10,059 nt of DNA, taken from the NCBI GenBank assembly GCA_039029935.1, contig JBCCFC010000411.1, forward strand, positions 1 through 10,059. Direction: 5' to 3'. Under the pieces are notes generated by a model. The model did not search any database, was not told where the DNA came from, and was given only the letters and a program-made list of their open reading frames with translations. Position numbers and translations under genes: made by a program. Shown here in pieces: positions 1-6,518 of the stretch. This stretch comes from G039029935 sp039029935 (lineage in GTDB: Bacteria > Chloroflexota > Anaerolineae > Caldilineales > Caldilineaceae). Within the stretch, counting starts at the first letter, position 1; every line of letters begins with the position of its first letter.

Positions 1-137
1 ATTTTATATAAAAAAATTTTCAGTTAAACACGTACTAATAAATACGTTGGATGATTTCACTTGATTATAGACGATTTTTTGGATGGAACTCAAACTTTTT
101 GAGGGCTTAAACGCAATCAGTCAATAAAAAAACTTTT

Positions 138-185
138 AGCACTTCAGCATTTCAGCACTTCAGCATTTCAGTACTTCAGCATTTC
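138..185. repeat. 16-bp tandem repeat, three copies
   Basis: Three head-to-tail copies of a 16-bp unit, each made of two 8-bp halves, agcacttc and agcatttc. The only difference is a c-to-t change in the first half of the third copy. A period of 8 or 16 is not a multiple of three and there is no open frame across the array, so it is non-coding. It directly abuts a second period-8 array at 189-224. Confidence 0.9.
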
Positions 186-188
186 AGC

Positions 189-224
189 CTGACAAGCTGA
201 CAAGCTGACAAGCTGACAAGCTGA
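189..224. repeat. 8-bp tandem repeat, four and a half copies
   Basis: Four perfect copies of ctgacaag followed by a partial ctga. Each unit contains aagctga, so its sequence vocabulary (agc/ctga) overlaps that of the preceding 16-bp array while the unit itself differs. It is probably a slippage-generated microsatellite-like spacer. No function is visible. Confidence 0.9.
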
Positions 225-336
225 TCTATGCAATAAAAAACAGTCAAATTGTGTATAAAGGAATGGATAATGTGACTGATCATGGAAAGGAGATACACCC
301 TGTCAGATAAAATTGAATGATTTGCCCACATAACCG

Positions 337-371
337 AATAGCCAGTAGCAAAACGCTACTGGCTATTTTTT
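337..371 (+). terminator. Rho-independent terminator, plus strand
   Basis: A perfect 13-bp stem (337-349 with 355-367) closes a 5-nt loop, aaaac, and runs into six T's (366-371). The T-run lies on the plus strand only, so it should stop rightward transcription. No convincing rightward gene lies upstream in the window. The transcript it ends must therefore start left of position 1 or be a short RNA within 1-336. A second, weaker 7-bp hairpin (383-389/400-406) follows it. Confidence 0.85.
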
Positions 372-458
372 CTACCACTACAGTTGCACCATCATAGTTG
401 TGCAACATGGGTGTTTTTGCATAACTCCTCCAAAAGGTGCATTAGGGACCAGCAAGGG

Positions 459-824
459 CTACTGCTCAATAGTCGGTTTCGGTTGTTTTGCTTTATATGC
501 CTCAAGCCACTTGAGAAACGATGATTTTGGCATGATCCACCGAGTACCATCCTTTTTAGCTTTTTTGATAATGTTTTCGGCGGCATATAGTATTGTTTTA
601 TTTCCAATCTTGAAACCATGCTCCAATGCAATCTCACGCGCTTCTGCTGTGTTTATGAGCTCAACCTCATCGCTGTCGATGTCAATAAGTGTTCTGTATG
701 CAAGCTTATCAATGTAGTCAGCGAGTGCTGTCCTGGCTGCAATGAGTTCGCTCAAATCGTTAAACGTGAGGCTTTCTTCACCATGAGTGAAAATGTAACC
801 TGTGCCTGATTTTCGTACTTTCAT
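459..824 (-). CDS. Small putative winged-helix (excisionase-like) DNA-binding protein
   Basis: The protein is 121 aa with no recognised full-length homologue. The C-terminal half (about residues 57-113) resembles HTH_17/excisionase winged helices. It has an INTAEAREIA helix, then a long basic helix (ENIIKKAKKDG), then a TRWIMPKSSFLKWLEAY wing and helix, where the family reads roughly 'rw.ip...l..wl'. The N-terminal 50 residues are charged and of unknown role. No signal peptide or membrane segment is seen, so it is probably cytoplasmic. I chose the ATG at 822-824 because aaggaa lies 6 nt upstream. An in-frame GTG at 864-866 would add 14 residues but has no clear ribosome site. The gene is AT-richer than the downstream metabolic genes. 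It may be a phage/plasmid-type regulator or an autoregulator; the function is inference. Confidence 0.6.
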   Translation of the reverse strand: MKVRKSGTGYIFTHGEESLTFNDLSELIAARTALADYIDKLAYRTLIDIDSDEVELINTAEAREIALEHGFKIGNKTILYAAENIIKKAKKDGTRWIMPKSSFLKWLEAYKAKQPKPTIEQ

Positions 825-997
825 ATTCGTTTCCTTATTATATAGTGACCAATCAATGATAGCCACAATGAAATTATTGCTAGTGAAATCTGCAATGAAG
901 TCAAGTGCTGTTTTATGACGCTCACGTTATCTTAAACCAGCGGGCGCATTTAAACAGGATGTTACGGTTTTACCCAAACTATAGGCATAAAATATTC

Positions 998-1032
998 TAT
1001 ACTCTAACAGATTTTGAACCTGTTAGAGTATA
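998..1032. repeat. 13-bp perfect inverted repeat
   Basis: The arms 998-1010 (tatactctaacag) and 1020-1032 (ctgttagagtata) are exact complements around a 9-nt loop, attttgaac. No T-run follows on either strand, so this is not a classic terminator. It lies about 175 bp upstream of the HTH gene start and could be an operator or a processed RNA hairpin. That reading is inference. Confidence 0.8.
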
Positions 1033-1043
1033 CTTTCCTATAC

Positions 1044-1084
1044 AATAAAAAAGAGCCAAGCGTTGTTCTTGGCTCTTTTTTATT
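1044..1084 (-). terminator. Bidirectional Rho-independent terminator after the LysM gene
   Basis: A perfect 17-bp stem (1044-1060 with 1068-1084) encloses a 7-nt loop, cgttgtt. Its core is agagccaag/cttggctct flanked by an A-run on one side and a T-run on the other, so it can work in both directions. On the minus strand it lies about 90 nt beyond the LysM-PA14 stop codon and is the likely end of that transcript. It also insulates the HTH gene from read-through. Confidence 0.88.
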
Positions 1085-1104
1085 AATGAGATTGGGTACG
1101 GATA

Positions 1105-1131
1105 GTTTGTCCCGCTATCAGCGTGACAAAC
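1105..1131. repeat. Imperfect hairpin in the LysM gene 3' region
   Basis: The pairs gtttgtc (1105-1111) with gacaaac (1125-1131), then one mismatch, then cgct (1113-1116) with agcg (1120-1123), close a 3-nt loop. No T-run follows on the minus strand. It sits between the LysM stop codon and the main terminator, so it may be an mRNA 3' stability structure. Confidence 0.6.
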
Positions 1132-1175
1132 AAATCAGATGCCATTACCGACATTACCGACTTATGGATTACCGA

Positions 1176-2459
1176 TTACAATTTCCCCCAGTGAACCTGA
1201 ACTTCCGACAATCCAGAGAACTCAAAGTACTCTACACGAATCGAGTAGTAGCCCTCATCGCTCAAGTAAACATCACCATAATAGTCACTAGCTGTCTGAA
1301 TCTGCCAACTATCAATCACCAATTGGTCATTGATATAGACGCGAATGCCATCATCAACTGTGGCAAAGAAGCGATAATACCCACCCGTGAAGTGCTCATC
1401 CCGTGTCCAGTACACCGTAAACTTATCAGCCGGAATACGTGGATCAGGGCTACCCGTTCCCCAGTCAAAGTCAAGACGAGTATCAGTACGCACGACGGTT
1501 GGCTGTCCACTAAACGTTTGATTATTATAATAGTGTCCAATCCAGTAGCCAAGATGCAGTGTTCGGGTCGGTGTGGGCTGCGCAGCGGGGCTCTTGGTCG
1601 GCATAGGCGTGGCTGTTGGCATAGGTGCTGGATGATGCCCATGCGTTGACCCATGTGTATGTCCATGGTCATAGTCATAGGTATGGACATGGTTTAGGTA
1701 TAGGTGCGCACCATATGCGGGTATATGGAGTACTTGTCCCACATGAATATAGTAAGGATCTACAATATAGTTAATCCTCATCAAATCATTGAGAGGAATA
1801 GTATGCGCATGTGCAATGCTCTGTAATGTGTCTCCTGCACGAATGGTGTAATGTCCATATTTGGTTTGCGATTGTTGTTGTGCTGGTGTTGCTGTGGGCG
1901 GTGGTGGCACTGGTGTCGGCTTTGGTGGCCGCATTCTTGTGGGCTTTGGTGGCGGCATATGGGCAACACCCGGAATACACAACCGTTGACCCGTATAGAT
2001 ATGATTGTAATCAGCGATCTGGTTGGCGACGGCTAATTGATGTTGGCTTACACCATAGTACACGGCAATCATCGACAGCGTTTGTCCATGAACAACAGTG
2101 TGGTGTACACGGCATTCTGTTGTTCTGTGTGCCTGTGCTGCACCATGCTTATGTCCATAGCTAGATGCGTTTGGTACGAGTAATTTTTGCCCAACATAGA
2201 TATGATTGGGCGAATGAATGTTGTTTTCACGCATCAACACACGGACAGATGTGCCGTAATTTAAGGCGATTTGTGACAGTGTTTCGCCATGACGAACATA
2301 GTGATATTGGGCATGATTAGATACTGGTACAGAATCTTGTACGGCCAGTGGTGCAGATAGCGTTGCTGCCACGAGTGATGTAGCAGGTGTGCCAACCCCT
2401 AATATGATCGCCAAACCAAGAATGATCAACATTCTCAGCATTGAGATATGGTTTTTCAT
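1176..2459 (-). CDS. Exported three-LysM, His-rich, PA14-domain cell-wall protein
   Basis: The protein is 427 aa. Residues 8-32 form an N-terminal hydrophobic signal sequence. Three LysM modules follow at about 53-96, 119-163 and 202-247, each with the pattern 'H/R-x-G-(E/Q/D)-T-L-x-x-I-A ... I-Y/H-x-G-Q-x-L-x-(I/V)-P'. LysM binds N-acetylglucosamine polymers such as peptidoglycan. Pro/Thr linkers separate LysM2 from LysM3 (165-198) and the His-rich stretch from the last domain (278-300). Residues 252-276 contain nine histidines, a possible metal-binding spacer. Residues 301-427 match PA14, a beta-barrel carbohydrate-binding fold (FFATVDDGIRVYINDQLVID, then DSW). No hydrolase catalytic domain is visible, so it is likely a wall-anchored binding protein. 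Cys116 and Cys161 bracket LysM2 and could form a disulfide. The start is supported by aggag 6 nt before the ATG. It is divergent from the amidohydrolase gene. Confidence 0.88.
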   Translation of the reverse strand: MKNHISMLRMLIILGLAIILGVGTPATSLVAATLSAPLAVQDSVPVSNHAQYHYVRHGETLSQIALNYGTSVRVLMRENNIHSPNHIYVGQKLLVPNASSYGHKHGAAQAHRTTECRVHHTVVHGQTLSMIAVYYGVSQHQLAVANQIADYNHIYTGQRLCIPGVAHMPPPKPTRMRPPKPTPVPPPPTATPAQQQSQTKYGHYTIRAGDTLQSIAHAHTIPLNDLMRINYIVDPYYIHVGQVLHIPAYGAHLYLNHVHTYDYDHGHTHGSTHGHHPAPMPTATPMPTKSPAAQPTPTRTLHLGYWIGHYYNNQTFSGQPTVVRTDTRLDFDWGTGSPDPRIPADKFTVYWTRDEHFTGGYYRFFATVDDGIRVYINDQLVIDSWQIQTASDYYGDVYLSDEGYYSIRVEYFEFSGLSEVQVHWGKL

Positions 2460-2516
2460 CTTTTTCTCCTGGAATAATAAGGATAAATGTTGAGAGTAAA
2501 AAAGTTCTGTTTGATT

Positions 2517-2545
2517 TGTATAGACACAGACAGCTATTTATGCAA
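2517..2545 (-). promoter_or_regulatory. Candidate sigma-70-type promoter for the LysM gene
   Basis: On the minus strand, TTGCAT (2540-2545) and TATACA (2517-2522) are separated by 17 bp, close to the sigma-70 consensus in sequence and spacing. It would give a leader of about 50 nt before the ATG at 2459. The near-palindrome at 2568-2580 lies about 22 bp upstream of the -35 and could be an activator site. Confidence 0.5.
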
Positions 2546-2700
2546 GAGATTATGCACAAACTTTTGTACCCATATTGGGTCGCTGTCTAGCTGTCTTAAC
2601 AAATGGAACCAATTTCCTTACGTAATAGTATACAGGAAAAAAGATTTTTTTCATAGCCCCAATATTTTTGTTTGGTCAGTCACGTGATAACCGCCCCTGA

Positions 2701-2730
2701 TTGTCTATCTCTGTCAAACAATGCTAGAAT
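2701..2730 (+). promoter_or_regulatory. Candidate sigma-70-type promoter for the amidohydrolase gene
   Basis: TTGTCT (2701-2706) and TAGAAT (2725-2730) are separated by 18 bp. The predicted start of transcription, near 2737, gives a leader of about 45 nt that contains the ribosome site aaggag at 2771-2776, 6 nt before the ATG. Confidence 0.45.
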
Positions 2731-2782
2731 GAAACTGTGTCTCAGCATGATGATACTAGCATTTAGGAACAAGGAGAAACAC

Positions 2783-4999
2783 ATGAGAAATTATCGAACA
2801 ATTGTCATTGGGTTGATCGTATTTCTATTTGTAGGAATCGTCTATACACAACTGGCTGGTGATTTACAGGCCGAGGCTGAACCGCAAACAAGTGATAAAG
2901 TTGCACAGTCAGACATTTGGGATGTATTTCTACCATTTTTGGCTCAGTTCTCTTCCGCACCAACGATAACACCGACTATAATACCCACCGCAACATCCAC
3001 TGCGGTTTCCGCAACGGAAGTTGCAATAGAGGCGACAGAGACATCTACCACGGAGCCGACTGTTGCGCCGACAGCAACGTCTACTACGGAACCGACTATT
3101 GTACCCACAGCAACGTCTACTACTGAACCTAGTGCCGCCCCTACTGCCGAACCCACAATTGCATCAACAACGGAGCCTACCCCAGAATCGACGACTGCAC
3201 CTACAACGGCTCCTGCTGAAACAGAAACCCCAACAGCGGTTTCGACCGCCACATCTACAGTTGTGGCAACAGAAATGCCGACAGATACGCCCACAGAGAC
3301 AGCGATACCGACTCACACACCGACCCACACACCGACTCACACACCGACCCACACACCCACAACTGCACCAGCGGTCGCCTCCGTTGCTGTCATTTATACC
3401 AACGGGGCGATCTACACAGTCAACCGCAACCAACCTTGGGCAGAAGCGGTTGCCATTGGCGAGGATGGTCGCATTCTCGTGGTTGGCACTGCCGATGAGG
3501 TGGCGACAACTGCTGGTGACAATACAGCGATGGTTGATTTGGGTGGGCGCATGATGATGCCTGGTTTCCAAGACCCGCATATGCACGCGCTGGAGGCGGG
3601 ACTCAATGAGCAGGTGTGTGTTGTCTCCCAGTTTGGCACGGCGGCGCAATATCGACAGGAAATTCAAGACTGTGCTGCGGATCAGGCAAGCAGCGAGTGG
3701 GTTCGCGCAGCGGGCGCAAACATGGCGTCCTTGATGCTGATGGATGAATTGCCGCTTACCATCATTGATGAGGCTGTGCCGGATAAACCTGTTCTAATTA
3801 TTGACGATTTAGGGCATGGGGCATGGGTCAACACGCGGGCGATGCAGGCGGTTGGGTATGATGCGCTTGCAGAAGACCCCGCAGGTGGCTTGATTTTATT
3901 TGACCCTGATGCCGATAATGCCTTACTCGGTGTCGTGCTGGAGAATGCACAGCAGAGATTACGCACCGCAGCCATGCCACCGACAACGGCTAACCTAGAA
4001 GCAGCCTATCAGAGCCTGTTGAGTGCCTTTGATCAATTGGCTCAAAACGGTGTCACCTCGATGAGTGATGCTGGCGGCTATTGGACGCGAGGGCATGAAA
4101 CCGCTTGGCTACGTGCCATCGGGGAAAACACAATGACCGTTCGGGCCAGCAACGCGCTCTATGTCTACCCAGACCAGCCCTATGACAGCCAAATGGCTGC
4201 ACTCAAAGAACGCTTCTCCAATGATACATCATCACTGTTGCGCTTTAACCAGGCCAAGATTTACATCGACGGCATCCTCTCGCAGGGGACGGGTGCGATG
4301 CTTGCGCCCTATGAGCAAGGGTTTGGCTTTCCCAATGTTCCCAACGATGGCTTTCTTTACTTTGATATAGAAACGCTCAACCGCTACTCAGCCGAACTAA
4401 GCGCGTTCGGGTTCCAACTCCACTATCATGTCACAGGTGATCACAGTACACGGTTGGCACTTGATGCCATTGAAGCAGCAAACACCGCTTTGTTGCGTCA
4501 TCGCATTACCCATCTTTACCTCATCGACAGCGCAGACCGCCCACGCTTTGAACAACTCAACGTGATCGCCGATTTTCAGCTTTCACCAGATTCCGTTTCT
4601 GATGAGTATAACGACTATATGCGTCCCTTTATCGGTGACCGTGTTAACGAACTGTTACCCGCCTTTGACATGATCGAAAACACTGAGGCCGTTGTAGCAA
4701 TCAGCAGCGATTGGGATGCCGATATCCTGTCGCCCTTTGCCAAAATCACATCCATGCTCGGTCAACAGGCAGACAATGTGCCTGATTTGGCGACTATACT
4801 TGAACTGATGACCATCAACCCCGCATATCTACTCCACCAAGAGACCACAACTGGGACCATCGAAGTGGGCAAATGGGCTGATTTGATTGTGCTGGATCAA
4901 AATCTCTTTGAGGTGGCTCCGAGCCAGATTACCAATACCAAGGTGTTGATTACATTGCTGGCGGGTGAGGAAGTTTATCGGGCCGCGAATGCGCCGTAG
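2783..4999 (+). CDS. Secreted or membrane-anchored Amidohydro_3 (YtcJ-like) metal hydrolase with Thr/Pro stalk
   Basis: The protein is 738 aa. Residues 6-25 are a hydrophobic signal or anchor. Residues 59-198 are a Thr/Pro/Glu/Ala-rich low-complexity stalk. Residues 200-738 form an amidohydrolase-superfamily TIM barrel with composite beta domain, of the Amidohydro_3 type. Visible metal and active-site motifs are D264-P-H266-M-H268 after strand 1, AK492IYIDG, H549 in YHVTGDH, H573-R-I-T-H577, and S-S-D643. The C-terminal GTIEVGKWADLIVLD is the usual superfamily ending. The family hydrolyses amide or other C-N bonds; the substrate cannot be predicted. The usual HRIEH motif reads HRITH here, and the usual G-S-D reads S-S-D. 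The ATG at 2783 has aaggag 6 nt upstream and begins exactly at a signal-like segment, so I prefer it to an in-frame ATG at 2672. DIWDVFLPFL before the stalk resembles segments seen before linkers in Chloroflexota exported proteins (from memory). Confidence 0.87.
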   Translation: MRNYRTIVIGLIVFLFVGIVYTQLAGDLQAEAEPQTSDKVAQSDIWDVFLPFLAQFSSAPTITPTIIPTATSTAVSATEVAIEATETSTTEPTVAPTATSTTEPTIVPTATSTTEPSAAPTAEPTIASTTEPTPESTTAPTTAPAETETPTAVSTATSTVVATEMPTDTPTETAIPTHTPTHTPTHTPTHTPTTAPAVASVAVIYTNGAIYTVNRNQPWAEAVAIGEDGRILVVGTADEVATTAGDNTAMVDLGGRMMMPGFQDPHMHALEAGLNEQVCVVSQFGTAAQYRQEIQDCAADQASSEWVRAAGANMASLMLMDELPLTIIDEAVPDKPVLIIDDLGHGAWVNTRAMQAVGYDALAEDPAGGLILFDPDADNALLGVVLENAQQRLRTAAMPPTTANLEAAYQSLLSAFDQLAQNGVTSMSDAGGYWTRGHETAWLRAIGENTMTVRASNALYVYPDQPYDSQMAALKERFSNDTSSLLRFNQAKIYIDGILSQGTGAMLAPYEQGFGFPNVPNDGFLYFDIETLNRYSAELSAFGFQLHYHVTGDHSTRLALDAIEAANTALLRHRITHLYLIDSADRPRFEQLNVIADFQLSPDSVSDEYNDYMRPFIGDRVNELLPAFDMIENTEAVVAISSDWDADILSPFAKITSMLGQQADNVPDLATILELMTINPAYLLHQETTTGTIEVGKWADLIVLDQNLFEVAPSQITNTKVLITLLAGEEVYRAANAP
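3035..3142 (+). repeat. 36-bp coding repeat in the Thr/Pro stalk
   Basis: Three in-frame copies of a 36-bp unit (3035-3070, 3071-3106, 3107-3142) encode 12-residue variants of T-A-T-S-T-T-E-P-T-x-x-P. The second and third copies share 17 identical leading bases. It is an expandable stalk element, probably able to change length by slippage or recombination. Confidence 0.8.
3311..3358 (+). repeat. 24-bp coding repeat, THTP units
   Basis: Two copies of a 24-bp unit (3311-3334, 3335-3358), differing at the final base, encode four consecutive T-H-T-P tetrapeptides. They form the end of the Thr/Pro stalk, just before the catalytic domain. Confidence 0.85.
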
Positions 5000-5010
5000 A
5001 GTAGGGAAAC

Positions 5011-5058
5011 GTTGGAGCGGTTAAGCGTTGGAGCGGTTAAGCGTTGAAGCAATTGAGT
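5011..5058. repeat. 16-bp tandem repeat after the amidohydrolase gene
   Basis: Two perfect copies of gttggagcggttaagc (5011-5026, 5027-5042) and a degenerate third copy (5043-5058) begin 11 bp past the stop codon. Positions 5024-5036 are exactly complementary to 5153-5165 near the end of the convergent acyl-CoA dehydrogenase gene. RNA reading through from either side could fold the whole spacer. Its role as a terminator is uncertain because no T-run follows. Confidence 0.85.
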
Positions 5059-5150
5059 TGCGGGTCGTACACGGGAAAGCTGGCGTTAGGGAACGGCTGA
5101 CGCCGCGATTTCAGCTAGGGGTCTGAATAATTACCTCCTCGAATACTGTT

Positions 5151-5184
5151 CCCCGCTCCAACGCTCCCCGCTCCATCGCTTAAC
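5151..5184. repeat. Inverted copy of the 16-bp repeat overlapping a stop codon
   Basis: Read on the minus strand, this is gttaagcgatggagcg followed by a second ggagcgttggagcg unit. It is the same repeat family as 5011-5058 in opposite orientation. The segment runs over the TAA stop (5180-5182) of the minus-strand acyl-CoA dehydrogenase-like gene, so the last bases of that gene belong to the repeat. Confidence 0.75.
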
Positions 5185-6340
5185 TGTGTTGTGGCAATGA
5201 ACGCCCCAAAATTTTCGTGGCAATGCCAATGCGCTGAATTTCGGCAGACCCACCTGCCAGCGTAAAGCAGCGTACATCACGGAACATGCGCTCAACGGGC
5301 AACTTACGGCTATACCCCTGCGCACCACAAAGTTGAATGGCCTCACTGGTCACGCGGATTGCCATCTCCGAGACATAGACTTTGGCGACACTGGACTCAT
5401 AGCGGTCAGTGATGGCGGACTTGGCATTGCTGGCGGCGCGGTAAATCAGAAAACGAGCGGCATCCAGTTCAATCGCCATGTCTGCCAGTTTAAACTGCAT
5501 CGCCTGAAAATCGGTGATACGTTTGCCAAACTGCTGGCGATTATCGGCATAGTCTTTGGCAAAGTCAAAGGCTCCCTGTGAAATGCCCAAAGCAACTGCT
5601 GATGCGCCCACGCGTTGACCATTATAGGCTGACATCAAATTGCCAAAGGCCGACCCTGGTGGTACAACCAAGTTGGCTCTGGGGACACGCATATTCTCAA
5701 AGGTCAGCACCCCTTCCTGCACACCACGCACACCCAGCGATGGAATCCGTGCCGTAAAGTCGAAGCCTGCCATATCACCATGCACCAGAATTGCCCCCAC
5801 CCCCTTGGGTCCCGGCACATCGCCAAAGCGCGCATAGACCAACGTGTACTCACGCTCACCTGCACCTGTGATCCAGTGCTTCTGCCCATTGAGGATATAG
5901 TCATCGCCGTCCGCTGTTGCGGTTGTCGTCAAATCCGTCAGTGCTGACCCTGCCTCTGGCTCGGTCATACCAATGCTCATCAACGTCTCGCCGCTGCAAA
6001 CGGTTGGGAGTACTCGCTGCCGTTGCTCCTCTGTGCCAAAATTTAGGATAGTGATGGCCGCCCCAAAATTGTGATCCACAATCAAACGCCCGCTGATACC
6101 ACAATGACGCGCCACCTCTTCAATGACCAACACTGCATCCAGCGTGGACAACCCACGACCGCCATATTGTGTCGGGATGGTCATGCCAAAATAGCTCGCA
6201 TCGGCATACTTTTGAATTTGTGAGCGCGGAATGTGTTCATCCGCATCCCATTTGGCGGCGTAGGGGGCAATCTCGGCAAGGGCGAATTCGCGGGTTTGTG
6301 CGACTAATTGCTGTTGTTGTTTTGATAGTTGAAAGTTCAT
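5180..6340 (-). CDS. Acyl-CoA dehydrogenase-fold flavoprotein lacking the catalytic Glu; possible 3-sulfinopropanoyl-CoA desulfinase-like enzyme
   Basis: The protein is 386 aa, the usual single-chain ACAD length. The N-terminal helical domain is about 5-115, the middle beta domain 120-220 (MTEPEAGSALTD, YILNGQKHWITGA) and the C-terminal helical FAD-binding domain 228-378 (RQQFGKRITDFQ, QLCGAQGYSR). It is soluble and predicted to bind FAD and an acyl-CoA. The MCAD-type catalytic Glu in Y-E-G is replaced (LAGG, Gly363). At the IVD/LCAD alternative site the family Glu is Gln242 (YNGQRVGA). From memory, the desulfinase Acd of Advenella mimigardefordensis has Gln at this place plus a substrate-binding Arg in a G-R-I-T-V-D motif; here GR85LIVD matches. 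Desulfination rather than dehydrogenation is therefore plausible, though no sulfur-metabolism genes are adjacent. The ATG at 6340 is chosen because aaggaa lies 7 nt upstream; an upstream in-frame ATG (6373) lacks this. Confidence 0.85.
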   Translation of the reverse strand: MNFQLSKQQQQLVAQTREFALAEIAPYAAKWDADEHIPRSQIQKYADASYFGMTIPTQYGGRGLSTLDAVLVIEEVARHCGISGRLIVDHNFGAAITILNFGTEEQRQRVLPTVCSGETLMSIGMTEPEAGSALTDLTTTATADGDDYILNGQKHWITGAGEREYTLVYARFGDVPGPKGVGAILVHGDMAGFDFTARIPSLGVRGVQEGVLTFENMRVPRANLVVPPGSAFGNLMSAYNGQRVGASAVALGISQGAFDFAKDYADNRQQFGKRITDFQAMQFKLADMAIELDAARFLIYRAASNAKSAITDRYESSVAKVYVSEMAIRVTSEAIQLCGAQGYSRKLPVERMFRDVRCFTLAGGSAEIQRIGIATKILGRSLPQHS

Positions 6341-6363
6341 ATGTATTTCCTTCTGCATTCGTT

Positions 6364-6383
6364 GATTGAGCAAGATTGAGCAT
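6364..6383. repeat. 10-bp tandem duplication in the ACAD-like gene leader
   Basis: gattgagcaa (6364-6373) is followed directly by gattgagcat (6374-6383), between the candidate promoter and the start codon of the acyl-CoA dehydrogenase-like gene. The role is unknown. Confidence 0.6.
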
Positions 6384-6399
6384 TTGTGTTGATAACCTG

Positions 6400-6428
6400 A
6401 TTATACTGGATTTTGTGATAGGAAGAAA
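6400..6428 (-). promoter_or_regulatory. Candidate promoter for the ACAD-like gene
   Basis: On the minus strand a perfect TATAAT (6400-6405) lies about 60 bp before the start codon. The -35 position 17 bp upstream reads TTTCTT (6423-6428), which is weak, so expression may be low or need an activator. Confidence 0.4.
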
Positions 6429-6518
6429 GATTAGAGGCATTTTTAAAGAAGGCGCTGCGCAAAAGCGTGAAGACAAAGGCTTGTTATCTTTCCCAACGCA
6501 TCATAACCTCATTGCTGG

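Larger units (their letters stand above)
1..458. other. Gene-free AT-rich spacer
   Basis: No supportable gene is present in either direction. The stretch holds the two tandem repeat arrays and the plus-strand terminator annotated separately. Positions 263-310 and 282-320 are open as peptides of 15 and 12 codons; the first has aaagga touching its ATG, which is too close for normal initiation, and neither is supported as a gene. The left 130 bases are AT-rich with one weak hairpin (89-94/98-103). Confidence 0.7.
825..1175. other. Spacer between the HTH gene and the LysM gene
   Basis: This 351-bp stretch is upstream of the HTH gene and downstream of the LysM gene. No gene is supported here. It contains three inverted repeats (998-1032, 1044-1084, 1105-1131), annotated separately, and the direct repeat attaccgac at 1144-1152 and 1153-1161, with a third near-copy at 1168-1176 touching the LysM stop codon. 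Confidence 0.7.
2460..2782. other. Divergent control region
   Basis: This 323-bp spacer separates two divergent genes for exported proteins. It contains a promoter candidate for each direction (annotated separately), the near-palindrome accca-tat-tgggt at 2568-2580, an inverted pair agacagct/agctgtct at 2528-2535 and 2589-2596, and the 8-bp palindrome tcacgtga at 2680-2687 just upstream of the rightward promoter. No gene is supported in it. Confidence 0.6.

Noticed and set aside
138..224. Possible CRISPR array
   Set aside because: The units are contiguous 8- or 16-mers with no unique spacers, and no cas gene is nearby.
263..320. Peptides of 15 and 12 codons with nearby aagga/aggag
   Set aside because: The spacing to the start codons is wrong or unclear and nothing else supports translation.
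837..842. TATAAT on the minus strand just before the HTH gene
   Set aside because: It overlaps the ribosome-site region 13 nt from the ATG and has no acceptable -35, so it is probably chance in AT-rich DNA.
1014..1649. 211-codon open frame on the plus strand
   Set aside because: It lies mainly antisense to the LysM-PA14 gene and its translation has no domain or signal. The minus-strand frame has clear LysM and PA14 motifs and a ribosome site.
2672..2782. Extended start of the amidohydrolase at 2672
   Set aside because: The extra 37 residues lack a ribosome site and hydrophobic character and overlap the promoter candidate; the ATG at 2783 has aaggag and begins a signal-like segment.
2944..3667. 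Long minus-strand open frames opposite the Thr/Pro stalk
   Set aside because: They are by-products of the repetitive stalk codons, giving Val/Gly-rich or Arg/Cys-rich low-complexity translations; the plus frame carries the amidohydrolase.
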